A DNA stretch of 64,000 bases from contig OZ025256.1 in assembly GCA_964019135.1 (NCBI GenBank), forward strand, positions 15,631,911-15,695,910. Reading direction: 5' to 3'. The DNA comes from Arenicola marina. Lineage: Eukaryota > Annelida > Polychaeta > Arenicolidae. The translations under genes and the position numbers were made by a program. The notes beneath the pieces were generated by a model. It made no database searches and had not been told where the DNA came from. It saw nothing but the letters and a program-made list of their open reading frames with translations. Positions 1 to 12,800 of this stretch are shown piece by piece (position 1 is the first letter of the stretch; each line of letters begins with the position of its first letter).

Positions 1-3000
1 GTTTCACATCCTCCCATATGGAGTAAAACATAAATTTAATCCGTTTCAGTAAGCGGTCAGCCATAATAAAAATAGTCTTTAATGAAGCAGTAGCCCCCGT
101 CATCCGGGTTGCCATGGGGATATCGGTAATGGACTCATCGTGCTTGGGGACGAGTGGCACGTGCATGAGCAGTGTTGCCATGGTAACAATGAGTTACTAG
201 CTGACTCACCGTGCGTAGTGACGAGTAGCGACTCTTGCGTCAGCAATCGGCGGTTATAGCGGTTCAGAGAACTGCTCCAGCCCGTGTTGAGATAAAGCTG
301 TCTCTGATTCTTGTAATAGGCTAGAACAGTGGGAGGGGGAAAGCAACACCATTAAACCCCCAAACCCAACTCTCCTGGCGTTCAACTAAGACAATTACAT
401 ATAACAATTAAACGGTCACACAACAGTTCATTTAATTAGTAGGCATAGTTTACACATGCGACATATACGTATGACATGAAAGCGCCTACTTCTGTTTAAG
501 TTTTCCTCAGCGCTTCGGAAGCTACTGTTTATAAATTACCATTAACATTACACAATCAAGCGATCCTTTACTGTACATCTTTCTGGTTAAGGCAACCACT
601 CTTGAACTAAGTCGACCATGTTTCAACATCTAAAGGTATGTTTTGAGGGTGCATAATATACGATATACATTCATTTTTTGCCAGTACTTAAATATATAGG
701 TAAGCAATGAGGAGTAGCAGAGAAGGTAATGGGGTTAATATGTTACTAACGGGGAAAGGGGTGCTTGCCTATCAAAATAGAAGATGTTCCAAAATGCCAT
801 GTGTAAAGGAAAACTTAGTATAGAATATTGCAATATCTGTCTTATTGTGTACAGATACGTGAAGACATACCGTTAGGTATGGTATATATCCATAAATATA
901 TAACAGTGGCATAAAAATAGATGATAAATGAACTATCCTAGCCACCCTCGAAGCATTATAAAAGAAATGAATCACTTAATTACCCAACAAATCTCCTAAT
1001 AAATGCATTTAATGCCAGGAAGTTATAAAATAACTTTCTAGGGGAAATGTATTTACGTATTTACTACCACTATTATTTACCAGATACCGGGTTATCCTTA
1101 AACATACAACTAAGACATAAAATAAGACAATCTTTTAGCTTTTGATAATAAGGTAACAGTTGCGTATGAACATTACAATGAACTAACATCAGGTTTCTGA
1201 CTAAATACGTGCTAAGGTATATGTTGTAATGACATTCGCTGCACATAATTCTGAGAATGCTACTGCATAATTTAATAAGGAAGTTTTCATAATACAATAG
1301 GTTATCGACAAGACAAGGTCCGTGATTGACAAAACGATATAATAATATATTATATAAAAGCTCATGCCACTTAATTGATATCCTAATTACCATCAATATA
1401 TAAAAGACCAAAGTCTGTCCTTAAGTATATAGCAAGCCTTACACCAATGATACACTGTCACAAGAAAAGATTGTAATGTAAAACGGCCTTGTAATATTAG
1501 ACACAACCTAACACACAGTCTGCAATACAAACCATAATCATTATCCCAATAGCTAGCTTTAAAACAGAGAAACAGACACGGGCGCCCAGGTTACTATGGC
1601 AATCTGTTCTTCCCAGAAGGCAATGGAGCACAATATTAAGCAAATGTAGCTGTCGATATTCATGCATCAACCATCGCACTATGCCGACTCCCATCAGGAC
1701 ATTGGATATGAATGGCAAGCACTTATATCTGACGCCATTCCACGTTAGTCTAGCATCTCAGGGTTAATCGGCCTGCGTGAGCACACAAGTAAACAAGTCT
1801 TCATAAACATGCGGGGAAACTTTAACCTTTGTAAGATATCTACTTTGATTCACTGTTACATACATTCACCGTATGAAAAGAATAAAACTGGAGAAAATTT
1901 GCTTATTCACGAATCCATTGTACAGGATTTAGATTCATTGCTTTAACATTTGTCCATTGATTTCTAGGGGTCTAGAATCTGTGACCCCTATTTCTCCAGA
2001 TGTCAAATGATGAAAATGTCCTCAGCCACTGTGATTTATTTTCTTGCTACGTACTAATACGGAAACTAATTCGACTGGAATAAGTTGGAGCCCCCCCCCC
2101 CCCCTACCCGCCCTCTCTTCTCTTAACCTAGCTAATGAAGCAGTTATTGATAGGGAAGTGCGTTACCTCAGGATAAGCTCCAACCTTGGTTAAAAAGAGG
2201 CAACGCAAAAATTTTCTAATCAGCAAGTTTAAACTATTTGTGGAAAATAATGAGCAGTATACAAGGAAAGAAAGGGTTAGATACAGTGTGACATCGTTAC
2301 ACTATCACATTTGTGGACAGGACAGTTAGTTAGTTAAAGGGAGCAGCCAGCATGGCCTCCTTCGCTGTTATACCGATTTATGTAATACCCAAGTGGCTAT
2401 TATCGAAATTTTGCGTCCTGTCTGTAGCTCACAATAATATTTAGAAGTGACCGCCAGCCCCGATTTCGCCGCTTAACCAGGCGGCAGCCGTTTTTGGAGG
2501 TGTGTCCGCGATTGACTAATCGTGAGGCGATACTCAACTGAATATATTCAACCCGGGACGGTTGTTACGCCTATAGTAATAGCAAAACAAAAGCGCGTGA
2601 TCATCGCAAACATAAATAGCTGCGATTCTATCAATCATGGTTTCAATTTGTTTGGATGCTATTTGACCATGCAACACTAAAATCATGGTCTATTGCGCGG
2701 CTTAGAACTGCCGCAGATTCATCCGCAAATTGCGGCCCTCTCGTTATACGCGTTTCCCCTGAAGCCCAGCTTAACTGTGAAGAGTTCCTTCCGCCAGATA
2801 ACTTCCATGTGGCGGCGCAACCGAATGATCACAATATACGTCACATCCTCCCGCAAAATGGCGGGCTGCTTGACATTGATGGTTTTAACGTAACTGTTTT
2901 CTCCTACCAGTCGGCCGAAAGGAAGCTTTAACACTTAATTTAATTAATTTTAATTAATTTTAATTTAATTTTAAGATGTAAACTTTCGGTGCAGTTCGCG

Positions 3001-3745
3001 ATTAGAGTAGGTTTTACACCCGCTTTAAGACGCTTGAAAAGTAAATCCAAGCCCAATCTAAAAAATTTAACTAAATGTCGTCCATTTAGTACTCGTCATT
3101 GTCAGGTAAATAGAACAGAACCCATGACAATTGATGCAATCCTCCGCAGAAGATGAAGAAATTAATGGAGCCATTAGTTGTCGATTCCACTAGTAGAGTT
3201 ATGTCAAAGTGAACCGGTAAGGTATCATAGATTCATATATCTGAAATCAGAGGCAAGGAAAGTTCTGTATTCGAGGTCTTCGAATCAGTTATATCGAGAT
3301 CCTTCCCAGACAGAAGTAGCTATACTCTCTGAATCTTTACCGACATTTCTGTTGATACTTTTTCTTATAATGCACTGTTAGTGATTAGGAATGCGAGAAT
3401 AGGAACGCTAAACGTGTAACAGGCGAGGAAACAATCGACATGCTGTTATTACCCAGAGCCAACTACGTCGTCTGAAGAAAGAAGCGGTTGGTTAACATGC
3501 CTGATAAAACCTAGCATGGGCAGCATAGTAGATAATGTATCTGCAGCTTGAGTGGTTCCTTGCCTACTCTTACATGATGCAATTAACCATTTAAATTGAT
3601 ATAAACGTGTACTTTCGATGAATGTACGACAATGTAAATTGACCAATTATAAAGAAAATACATCATTATGGATTGACATAGCTAACCCTTCGCTGGCAGA
3701 TATAAACTAGTTATGCTCTAAATATTGCGCTTTTAAAACAATCAC
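1..3745. other. Left flank: no recognised exon
   Basis: The ADAM17-like gene must continue below 3746, but no zinc-binding exon (HExxHxxGxxH) is visible here, so this is probably intron. It contains a C run at 2092-2104, an AT-rich TTAATT tract at about 2934-2975, and a perfect palindromic RFX-type site at 174-187. Short ORFs at 2656-2934 are open on both strands and match nothing I know. Confidence 0.5.
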
Positions 3746-3887
3746 CTTGGTTAGAACAGATGCCCCCTGGGTCGCCATAGAAACGGGACGCGACATATGA
3801 GAGGCCAAGGGTGCCGCCTTCGAACGGGACGGCCGTGAACAGGTGGCTGAGACAGAACTGGGAGTTTTGTCCATCCTCGCTAAACAC
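3746..3887 (-). CDS. ADAM17: ADAM17-like exon 10b, second of two alternative exons
   Basis: 142 nt, same phases as 10a (0 in, 1 out), acceptor gacacag and donor gtgattg. It encodes [17 protein letters not shown], then [14 protein letters not shown] and PGGICSNQ. The conserved Cys, His-Leu-Phe and Gly-x-Leu-Gly-Leu positions are kept, while surface and edge-strand neighbours differ from 10a. Intact frame and intact splice sites argue against a decayed copy. Confidence 0.82.
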
Positions 3888-6800
3888 CTGTGTCAAAATT
3901 AGCAGAAAAAATTGGTGCTGTATCTGTGGTAAACACAGATCTCGCGTTATCGTCCGAGATCACGATCTCTGAGGAGGACGGGTGTGAGATGAGAGTAACA
4001 AGGGTAAAGTTCAGGCAGTCTGACCTTGGCGCAGTGTGATTTGACCTTCATATGGCGCCACTGCGAAGTGGCTCAAGTCGGGAGTTTCGTCAAAAAAAGG
4101 GATAACAAAAATGTTAAAATAAAAGTAATTTGTAAGAACAAAAATATAGTATAAAAAAAAGGAAAGGAAAGAAAAATTAATGAAATGTAGAACACACAGT
4201 CTATATTGCAAAGGGCAGAATTCACCAAAGCAATCTTCTTTCTACAATTTTCTATAACACCGACACCCTCTAGAGTAATATGTGGACCTTAAGTAACGAC
4301 TAATGCCGGCGTGGAGAAGCAACATGTGAGGGATGAGTTCAGGTGGAGGGGGAGGGTCACAAAAGTTGTTTCATTTTTCCATAAGGAGCTGATACATATG
4401 TCTGTTTATGATGTCAAGATTCTCATATAGTAATAAACAATAGCAGACATGCCACATGAGCTACACGGTTAAAGACATTAAGGGAAAACGATAACATTTT
4501 TATAGTCGAAAAATCAGAAAACACTATGTAGTAAAGAAGTATTGTATAGACACATTGCGAAGAACAAGTCTGTAAGTCCAGTGGCCAGTGCACCTCAACA
4601 GAGGTCCTTCAAGCTCAATGCTCAAGGTCACAAAATTATAAACACTGGTACCAATTGCCAGGTTTTAAAAAGACCCCCCGGCGGGGAGAGAGTGGGGGGG
4701 GGGGAGGGGAGGTATAACAGGTGCGAAGCCACAACACAACCGACAAACCAAGCAGATAATAATTAGTCATGATTGGCGACGGTAAAAAAATAACGAACGC
4801 TAGGTCGTTAGGAAAACCCTCATCACCTGGGGAGCAAATTCCTCCAACAGAATACGTTCTGGGGGAGCCGATGTAGGCCAAGCCAAGGACTCCGCCACTA
4901 AAGGCTGTGTGTGTGAACAGGTGAGCCAGGCAATAGGATCTGTACTTAGCATAGCGGCTGAAGACCTGTTGACAGGGGACGGCAAGCAATGGAAAATACG
5001 GCCAGACGATCGATGACCAAACAGATTAGGACACATAATTATTACCGTATTTCTCGGTGTATAAGTCGTTTTTTTTTCCACCAGCACGATTCATGCTCAT
5101 ATTTTCGCAGTGCGACTTATATGCCAGAAATTACGGTACACGATTACTGTTATTGTTATTCTCAGCATGGTCAATAGTAAACAGTAGATGAAACCACGAG
5201 GCGCACATCGACTGAAAGCGATCAGAATACATGAAAATATTCACGAAGAAATGTTGAAGATATCCATTTGCATGACGATAATGTTGGTTTTCACCTGCCA
5301 AGTGACGTTCAATTCATAATATATGACATATCGTTTTAACATGCGATGCTGAGTTACGGCGTTTAACAAAAGAAATAGCATGACTGCCCGTCTCATGCGT
5401 ACAGCCCACCAGCTCTTCAAATGGGAACCTACATTTACGTCACGAAACGTCGAATGACCGCCTCTATTCCTTGATGTTTGAATGCCTCATATGGGATAAC
5501 GGCCAATATTTCTAATAATGACCCCGAATAAAATTAAGGAGTATTTAATTTTGATGGCGTAATAAATTGGAATCAATATCTTGAAAGTCTGGACATAACA
5601 GTTGGACTTTAAAGTGTGCAGCAAAGCGTCCAGACGTTCTCACAGACCATAGTGTCTGGCGTACATTTCTGGGCGCATAAACCAAATACATGTGGGAAAC
5701 TTTAACAGCTATACGCATAATATATATAAATATATTTATCTCTTCCAATCTTCTGAATATTTAGTCATTTACGAGACTGAAATGGCGCACACTTACGTGG
5801 GTCTCAAAGGCGTCACATATGATTGACTGAGAATCACACGTAACGCATTATTAACTTGATAACATGACAATACATTGGATTTAACCTACGCTATGGAGTG
5901 ATACAAGCATTGACCGGAAGGCAACATCACTTGGGGTATATAGATATAAGATGGGCACCATTCCCTATAACTACGATTTCACTGGAATTGTCACCTTTAC
6001 GAAATTATACTTCAAAATCGCTTGTGGCTACAGATGTAACATTGAAAAGGAACATAATATTTTAGGAATAACGTATAACTTTGCGAATGTAGCCAAAGAA
6101 TTACATTAGTCAATATAAGAACAATATAATTAGACTATACGGTCAGAACAATTGCGAAAAGTATAAGAAACACTAATAAAAATACTGTAAACAAGTCCAA
6201 TTTAATATATTGATCCTGTTGCAGGACTAATCTCACCTGCTTGTCTCATAACCAAAGCTAAGAAAACAGCAAAATACATCAATATGTAAAATATTTCTTA
6301 CTTCTATGGACCGGTATGCTGACAAACACGAAAGGTCATAGTTTGGAAGATTCTTTTTCAGTTTTTACCAACAAAAGTATTTCGACAAAAGAATTAAACT
6401 GGCCTTACTGAGTGCAACAGGGACCGCAAATATGGGTGTCATTTTCGAATAACTCAAACCCTGGGAATGCGAACCGCTATACAGCTCACACAGTGTAAGC
6501 TTAGTACAAGCGAGCTCTAGGAGTCGCGATCTTTGTTTATTTCCTTACTATATTTCAGAATAAAAACGCATGGTGTGCGAAACATCAGTAATTTACAGAA
6601 GGTTTCGGGTGTGTCTCTCACATAGCCACGAGTTGCCGTTCAATTGGCAAACAAAAACATTCGGTTGGCGAGATCTACCTCAAAATACCCGATATTAAGA
6701 GAACCTAAACCCAATTTCAAGTAATACTTTAAAGGCGAGTCACCCGAATCACAAGTCTTGACAGCGTGGGACTAAAATTTACGGGAAGGAGTTGCACAGT

Positions 6801-9800
6801 ACCTCCAGCAGGGCCTTGGTGTCCCACGAGGTTCTGTTCATATTGTAGTGCAGATCTAGGCCCTGTACTTTGGTCGGAAACTCATGGATTTTCACCTGAC
6901 AGAAACAGAACAAAAACTGCATGCATAAGAAGCTATTCGCAGAGAGAGATACATATAGAGAGATATACGACTACATACAAATGAATTCTAGCGACTACTT
7001 GCGTTGACCATAATCTCGTTGCGGAAGTTCTGGTGCGCCCGTCTGCCCGATCGCTTGCTCTGGTCGGACCATGGTAACGGACACGCGTCACTATGGTAGC
7101 ACTGGAGTAACTTTTAGCGTATTGTAGTCAGGCTATAGTCACTATAGTCAACGCGCTTTTCATTTATTATTTAAGCACCACAATCCGAAGCGACCCTTGA
7201 CCGAGTCAATATAAAAGGTGAGGTCGCTTTTATATTGAGGTAACATTATCCTAAAATATAATATTCAGGTAGCCATCTGAGTGACAACCATATAGAGCTG
7301 GTTTCATAATGATTTCGACTCGGGAGGTCCAATGTTTTCTTTCGCCCACCTCTTTGACCTCAAAACCCATGTTGGTGAACCCGCCGAAGTCAGTTTGCCG
7401 GTAAATGGAGTCCACCTGGTCGATCAGGCCCAGCTGAGGAGAGAAAAGGTGAAGATAACCATAGGCATACGTTCGGTCCATCAGTCCCAGCTGAAGCGAA
7501 AGAGAGTAAAGATGATCATTGGCATTCCAAGCTGCGACCCCATGACCCGTGGGTCTGCAGTTCAACAGGTCTACCAGCTAAGCCAGGTATATAATATTGA
7601 TGTCTTCAGTCTTAAACCGATGTACACTAGCTGAGACTTGGTGGTTTTAAAGGACGCATCTAACTAATATGATAATAAATCCCCTGAATGAAATATATTA
7701 AGGAAAGTGTACACCTGGGGCTCGAACCTACTCGCTGGTCGCTGGACGGACAGCAGAACACAATCGATAAAATCCGAACGGTTTACCTAATAGCCGACCG
7801 ATAAGTGTTAACTCTCACGGTTGGTTGGTTGTATATTCAAGACGCATCTAACTAATATGATAATAAATCCCCTGAATGAAATATATTAAGGAAAGTGTAC
7901 ACCTGGGGCTCGAACCTACTCGCTGGTCGCTGGACGGACAGCAGAACACAATCGATAAAATCCGAACGGTTTACCTAATAGCCGACCGATAAGTGTTAAC
8001 TCTCACGGTTGGTTGGTTGTATATTCAGGACGCTTTAACCACTTCTGGTCATATGGCGTCAATGGGAGAACGAAAGGGAATGTGAAGCCATGTCCCCGGG
8101 GTAACCCCCTACTCTTTGCGAAGAAGGACATGGGATCTGTATCCTGCCACCACACAGACATAGCCACAGCGGGGCTCGAACCACCGATCCACGTAGCGTT
8201 AGGCTCTCAGGGGGCCAGAGTTATATAGGTCACTTAGCTATCGAGGCGGCCCTTAACACTTATAGTGAAGGGCCTAATAGCCCATGGGCAACCAATTAAT
8301 ATGGCGAGGGGCTTACCAGATAGCTGGTGGTTCGGTAGAGGTTGCGCTGTCCCATACTCTCGTAGAAGCGATAATCTGCCACCAGATAAAGCGGGCAGGA
8401 GTTCTGAGCCGGAGTGAATGAGAAGGCACTCCCTGATTGGCGCTTCACTCGGCTCGCTGACTCCATCTCTGACAGAAATAAACAAAGGACAACCTTGGAA
8501 ACACCACCCTCTTTGGAGTTTGCTTGTCGTGTACTGCAGTACGCTAAACTTCAACACAAAAACAAATGCTAAGACTGATATTTCTTATGGATAATAAATC
8601 ATCCCTTTCTAGAACTAAATTTTCATTATTTATTAAATGCAATGTTTATCCTGTATACGATATTAATACTGTTTTGTGACATTATTGTAAGGGACAGTTG
8701 AATTGGAGACACATGTGTTGTTTGTTGTTCTTAGCATCACGTGACCTCCGTTACGGCAGACAATTACTGGTATACGTTGGTTATGTCTCATATTGTTAAA
8801 TTCTCACCTTCATCATGCTCTTCGAAATTTTGGTTGCGCTTGTATTCTTCTGACACCTGCTCCTTTACATATCCACAGAAGTTTTTTCTAATAAAAAGTA
8901 TCAAAAGTAGTTTGTGAACCTGGAAAACGCCAATATGATGCATAGTAAAACACTATAGAAAACAACCTAACGAGGCGTAGCGCATATGTGAATAACCCGT
9001 TTACTTCAGACCAATGTTTCACCAGCAACTCATACAACTCATTATTAATAAAATCTCGATCAGATGTATCCTAGAATAAGGTTAACTGTCACAGTAATCT
9101 AGTCTTCATTACGTTTTATATGACTATGGTTAATTCATAATGTAACAAGAGGTGTGTTTTTAAAATAACACGCTTAAAATACATCCTATGTGTAACAGAA
9201 GACCACAGGCAAAGTAGAAAATTAGCCTGCTACATACCCGAGATCATCCTCAAAGTGCAGATCAGACTTCTTGTAGGCAATCATTGTGACATTGTCACTC
9301 TCTGGCAGGTGACGCCACGACGGCTGCAGATAAACGAATAATTAATCGAACATGAATTGATATTTTGGACATTTATGCCAGGTTTGTGGATAATTCGGGC
9401 CACGACACCGTAATGTAATGACAATGTAACGGGCTTGAAGGAAACAAGCCACAGGTACAAATACAGGAGCTGTTGAAGTGCAGCTTATCCTGCTTACCAA
9501 ATGAGATGAGGTTTCCTTCCGGTTTCCTAGCGCAGGTTAAACAGCATAGCCAGGGAAACTGGCTTCAGTCCATTTGATCTTCACGATTAACGCTTCCCAC
9601 ACAGACCCACCTCGATAAGATATGTTTCATTGGTAGTCCTAATGCTGGCTGTCATCGTGTCGTCATCTTCCCAGTAGGCGCTAACGTGAGAGGAACGCGG
9701 CTCTTCTGCAAATCAACGGGGAAACTCTAACAATATACTTAACATTAAATTAACAATATACTTAATGGAATAACATCATCGCCGTGACATCATTTTTAAC

Positions 9801-12800
9801 ACGTAAAAACGTTTTTTTGTACTAACTTTATTTATTAAAAAAAAAAGTTTTTTTTAGATGTTGACCTTGCCAGAATACAGTTTTCAACTATTAAGATTAA
9901 TATGTTCCTCGCGCTCTCTCATTTATATGAAGTAGTTATACAGAAACCTTCAAAAAATACAGCTATTTCCAAACCAATACTTCTCGAACAAACAACCAAG
10001 TTATGAAAATGCCAATACAAGATGAAAACTTTACACACAAAACCCACGAGACATACAAGGCAGCTTTGCTTTATGTTATGTCCATACAAATAATTTGCAT
10101 ATTTGGTTAGAGAAATGTATATATTGCTCCAGTACCCAGTGCCATGCCTGCAGCAGTTCAAACTGACAGTGCTTACCTAAATCATAGCCTTGATAGAAGT
10201 TTTTCATATCCAGGTTGACTTCACGCTCATTGTCGTCTGAGTCAACTGCCACAACACGGAAATTTGGGGCCAATACTTTCGTCTTTTGCCGCAGGAAGAG
10301 GTGAAAATGCCTGGAAAACAAAATTGTACAAACTATTTAAATATTACACAATAAACGAATGTATTCATTAACCGTCAAATGGCCAAACAAATTTAAACAA
10401 TTACTGATATTAGGTACATATATACAAAGGGCTGCAAAAAGTATTGAAATAATTAAATTTCATAACCCGTACATGTCAATTCAATAAATAACAAAATCAT
10501 AGTTTACCTTCCAAGGGAGTCAAACTCAACCTGCCGCACCCGAGTATCGCCAGTACTTCGTTTAACAACATGATGCTTTAGGTGATTGTGATGTAAAGTT
10601 TCATAGTGATGTAGAACACTGTTGAGGTTGGCTGAAAGTTAAATTGACAGAAATGAATCGAAAGGGGAAAAAGGCAAATTCTTACTACTGGTATATCGAA
10701 AGACTTTCACTCGGTTTGGCCTACTATAGTTGTTCATTCCTGGGGCCGGACAAACAGATTTGAACAAGATCCTGGGTGTTGAACAAGTTTATCCGAGTAC
10801 AGTTCAGGCCTTAACAATTGATGTTACATTTCCAGGAATATATACCAAGTACACGGGGTGGCAGATTTATGAAAGTGTAGTTTGTGACATAAAAGGGGGC
10901 ATTATGATTTAGTGCTCCACTGGGGGGGTCAGGTCATTCCTGGGGTCTTGAGATATTGCACAAGTATGCCAAATATCTAGCCTACATCACTCTGATTATT
11001 GGTTCATGTAGGACGTAATTGAACACCTGATGAGACTATGGCAGATGAGCCATTTGTATTTGTAGGGAGAGAGTGGGAGTAAAGTGTCCATCCTCATCTT
11101 TGGCAGGGTGCCCAATTTTTACTGGATCGACTTGTAGAATGGTGGGACATCGTTCAGGAAGTGGCAGTTGATTGTGTAACTTGATACAGCTGTTTTCTTA
11201 GACTGTGACCCATAAAGAAAGTTGGTACCGGGTCGGTGTGATGTGGCTGGGGGAAGTGTCTCGAGAGAAAAGCTTAGACTTTGTTCATATATAAGTGGCA
11301 CCCCTCAGATGTGGCGAAAAACTTATACACCAGAAATTACAACACTTGTCCGACAGGACAGTCTTCCATACTTTTGTAACTGGAGTTCTGTTTGTCAGCT
11401 TTAGCTGGCTCATTATCAACTAACACTGAGTCTCATTTATTCACCCTGCCAATGATGATGATGGACCCCTCACCCCACTCCCTCCCTAGCAATGATGGAC
11501 CCCTCACCCCACTCCCTCCCTAGCAATGCAACACAGTTCAACTGAGCATGCGATGGTGGGCATATGTCTGAGCATCAAGTTCAGCTTTCACAAGGCAGAA
11601 CTGGAAAAGTAGCCTACATATATATTGATGCCTGCCGCAACAAACTTTGAAGGGTTAAGACTTGGAAACTGAGCGAGAAGGGCAGAAACTTTATATGTTT
11701 GTAAGATGTATAAATATAATATAATTAATCGCAATTAATAAATGCGAATTGCAGAGCCTCATATATTGTGTGCATTTATTAATCAATCTTTTTGGTAACA
11801 ATCACACTGAAGGTGCTACTTATATACCAGTGCGACTTATATGTGGCTAAAGTCGAAATAATTCTTCAAAATCGGCTGATGTGACTTATACACCAGTACA
11901 ACTTATACCCCAGAAATTATAGTAGGGAAAAAGTTTAGACAAAATAAGAAAGTTGTAAAGAAATGTAAAAAAGTAAGGAGAACCTAAATAAAAATGTAGT
12001 GAAAGAGTAGGAAAGTAAGGATTAATCACAAGCCTGGAATGGATACTGATCCCATTTGTATTATCCATTTGCTTAGAGCAACAACATATCTGGGAAGCCA
12101 ATAAACTGATGAATTTAACATTGTTATTGTTAACGATTATATTTTTTCAACACTTGTCAAATTTGTTTTGCAAATAATATAATAATCACTTTCATCACTG
12201 TCACCTCTCCCTTTTTTTTCAATACTCTGCCATTTGCCATAACATATTCACTAGGCCTAGCTGTCAGGCAATATTTATTAACTTCCTGGGAATGGCTGAT
12301 CATTGACAAAAATTGCCTGGATTACGAGAAAATACATTACTGACCAAAGACTGTCTGATGAAAGTCATAAAAGCTTCAGGAACCTATAGTCCCAACGGAA
12401 ACTCTCCGGACAATGAAATTTCCTGTTTACAAGAAAATATTTACTGCTTTAAAGAAAAAAATACTTTGTACATAAACTTCAAATCAGGGCCTAATAAGTG
12501 TATATCAACTCACATTTCCTGAGACACTTGCAAATAAACTATAAGCAAATGTTGCTTTGCTGCACTTTGAAGCAGCCGATCAGCTTGATGGCGCCATTTA
12601 CTGTTTACTGTGACGTCTCTGGGCGATACCATTTATATCTTGGTAAGGGGTCATAGGTTTGAATTCCTCTGTTTTATCATTAACTATGTTTTAAAGCATT
12701 GCTGCATACCTAAAGTGACCCAGAGGGAAATCGAAATCAGTTTAGTATCAATTAGGGCTAAACTTGGATTTATTGCTCGAAAGCAAAGTGGGTATAGTAG

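Noticed and set aside
1320..1380. WHELL on the minus strand as the ADAM17-like zinc-binding exon
   Set aside because: The following residues lack the second His, the Gly and the third His of HExxHxxGxxH, and the flanks do not match.
2656..2934. Overlapping plus and minus ORFs of 71-91 codons
   Set aside because: No recognisable motif, no fitting splice sites; probably chance or an old repeat.
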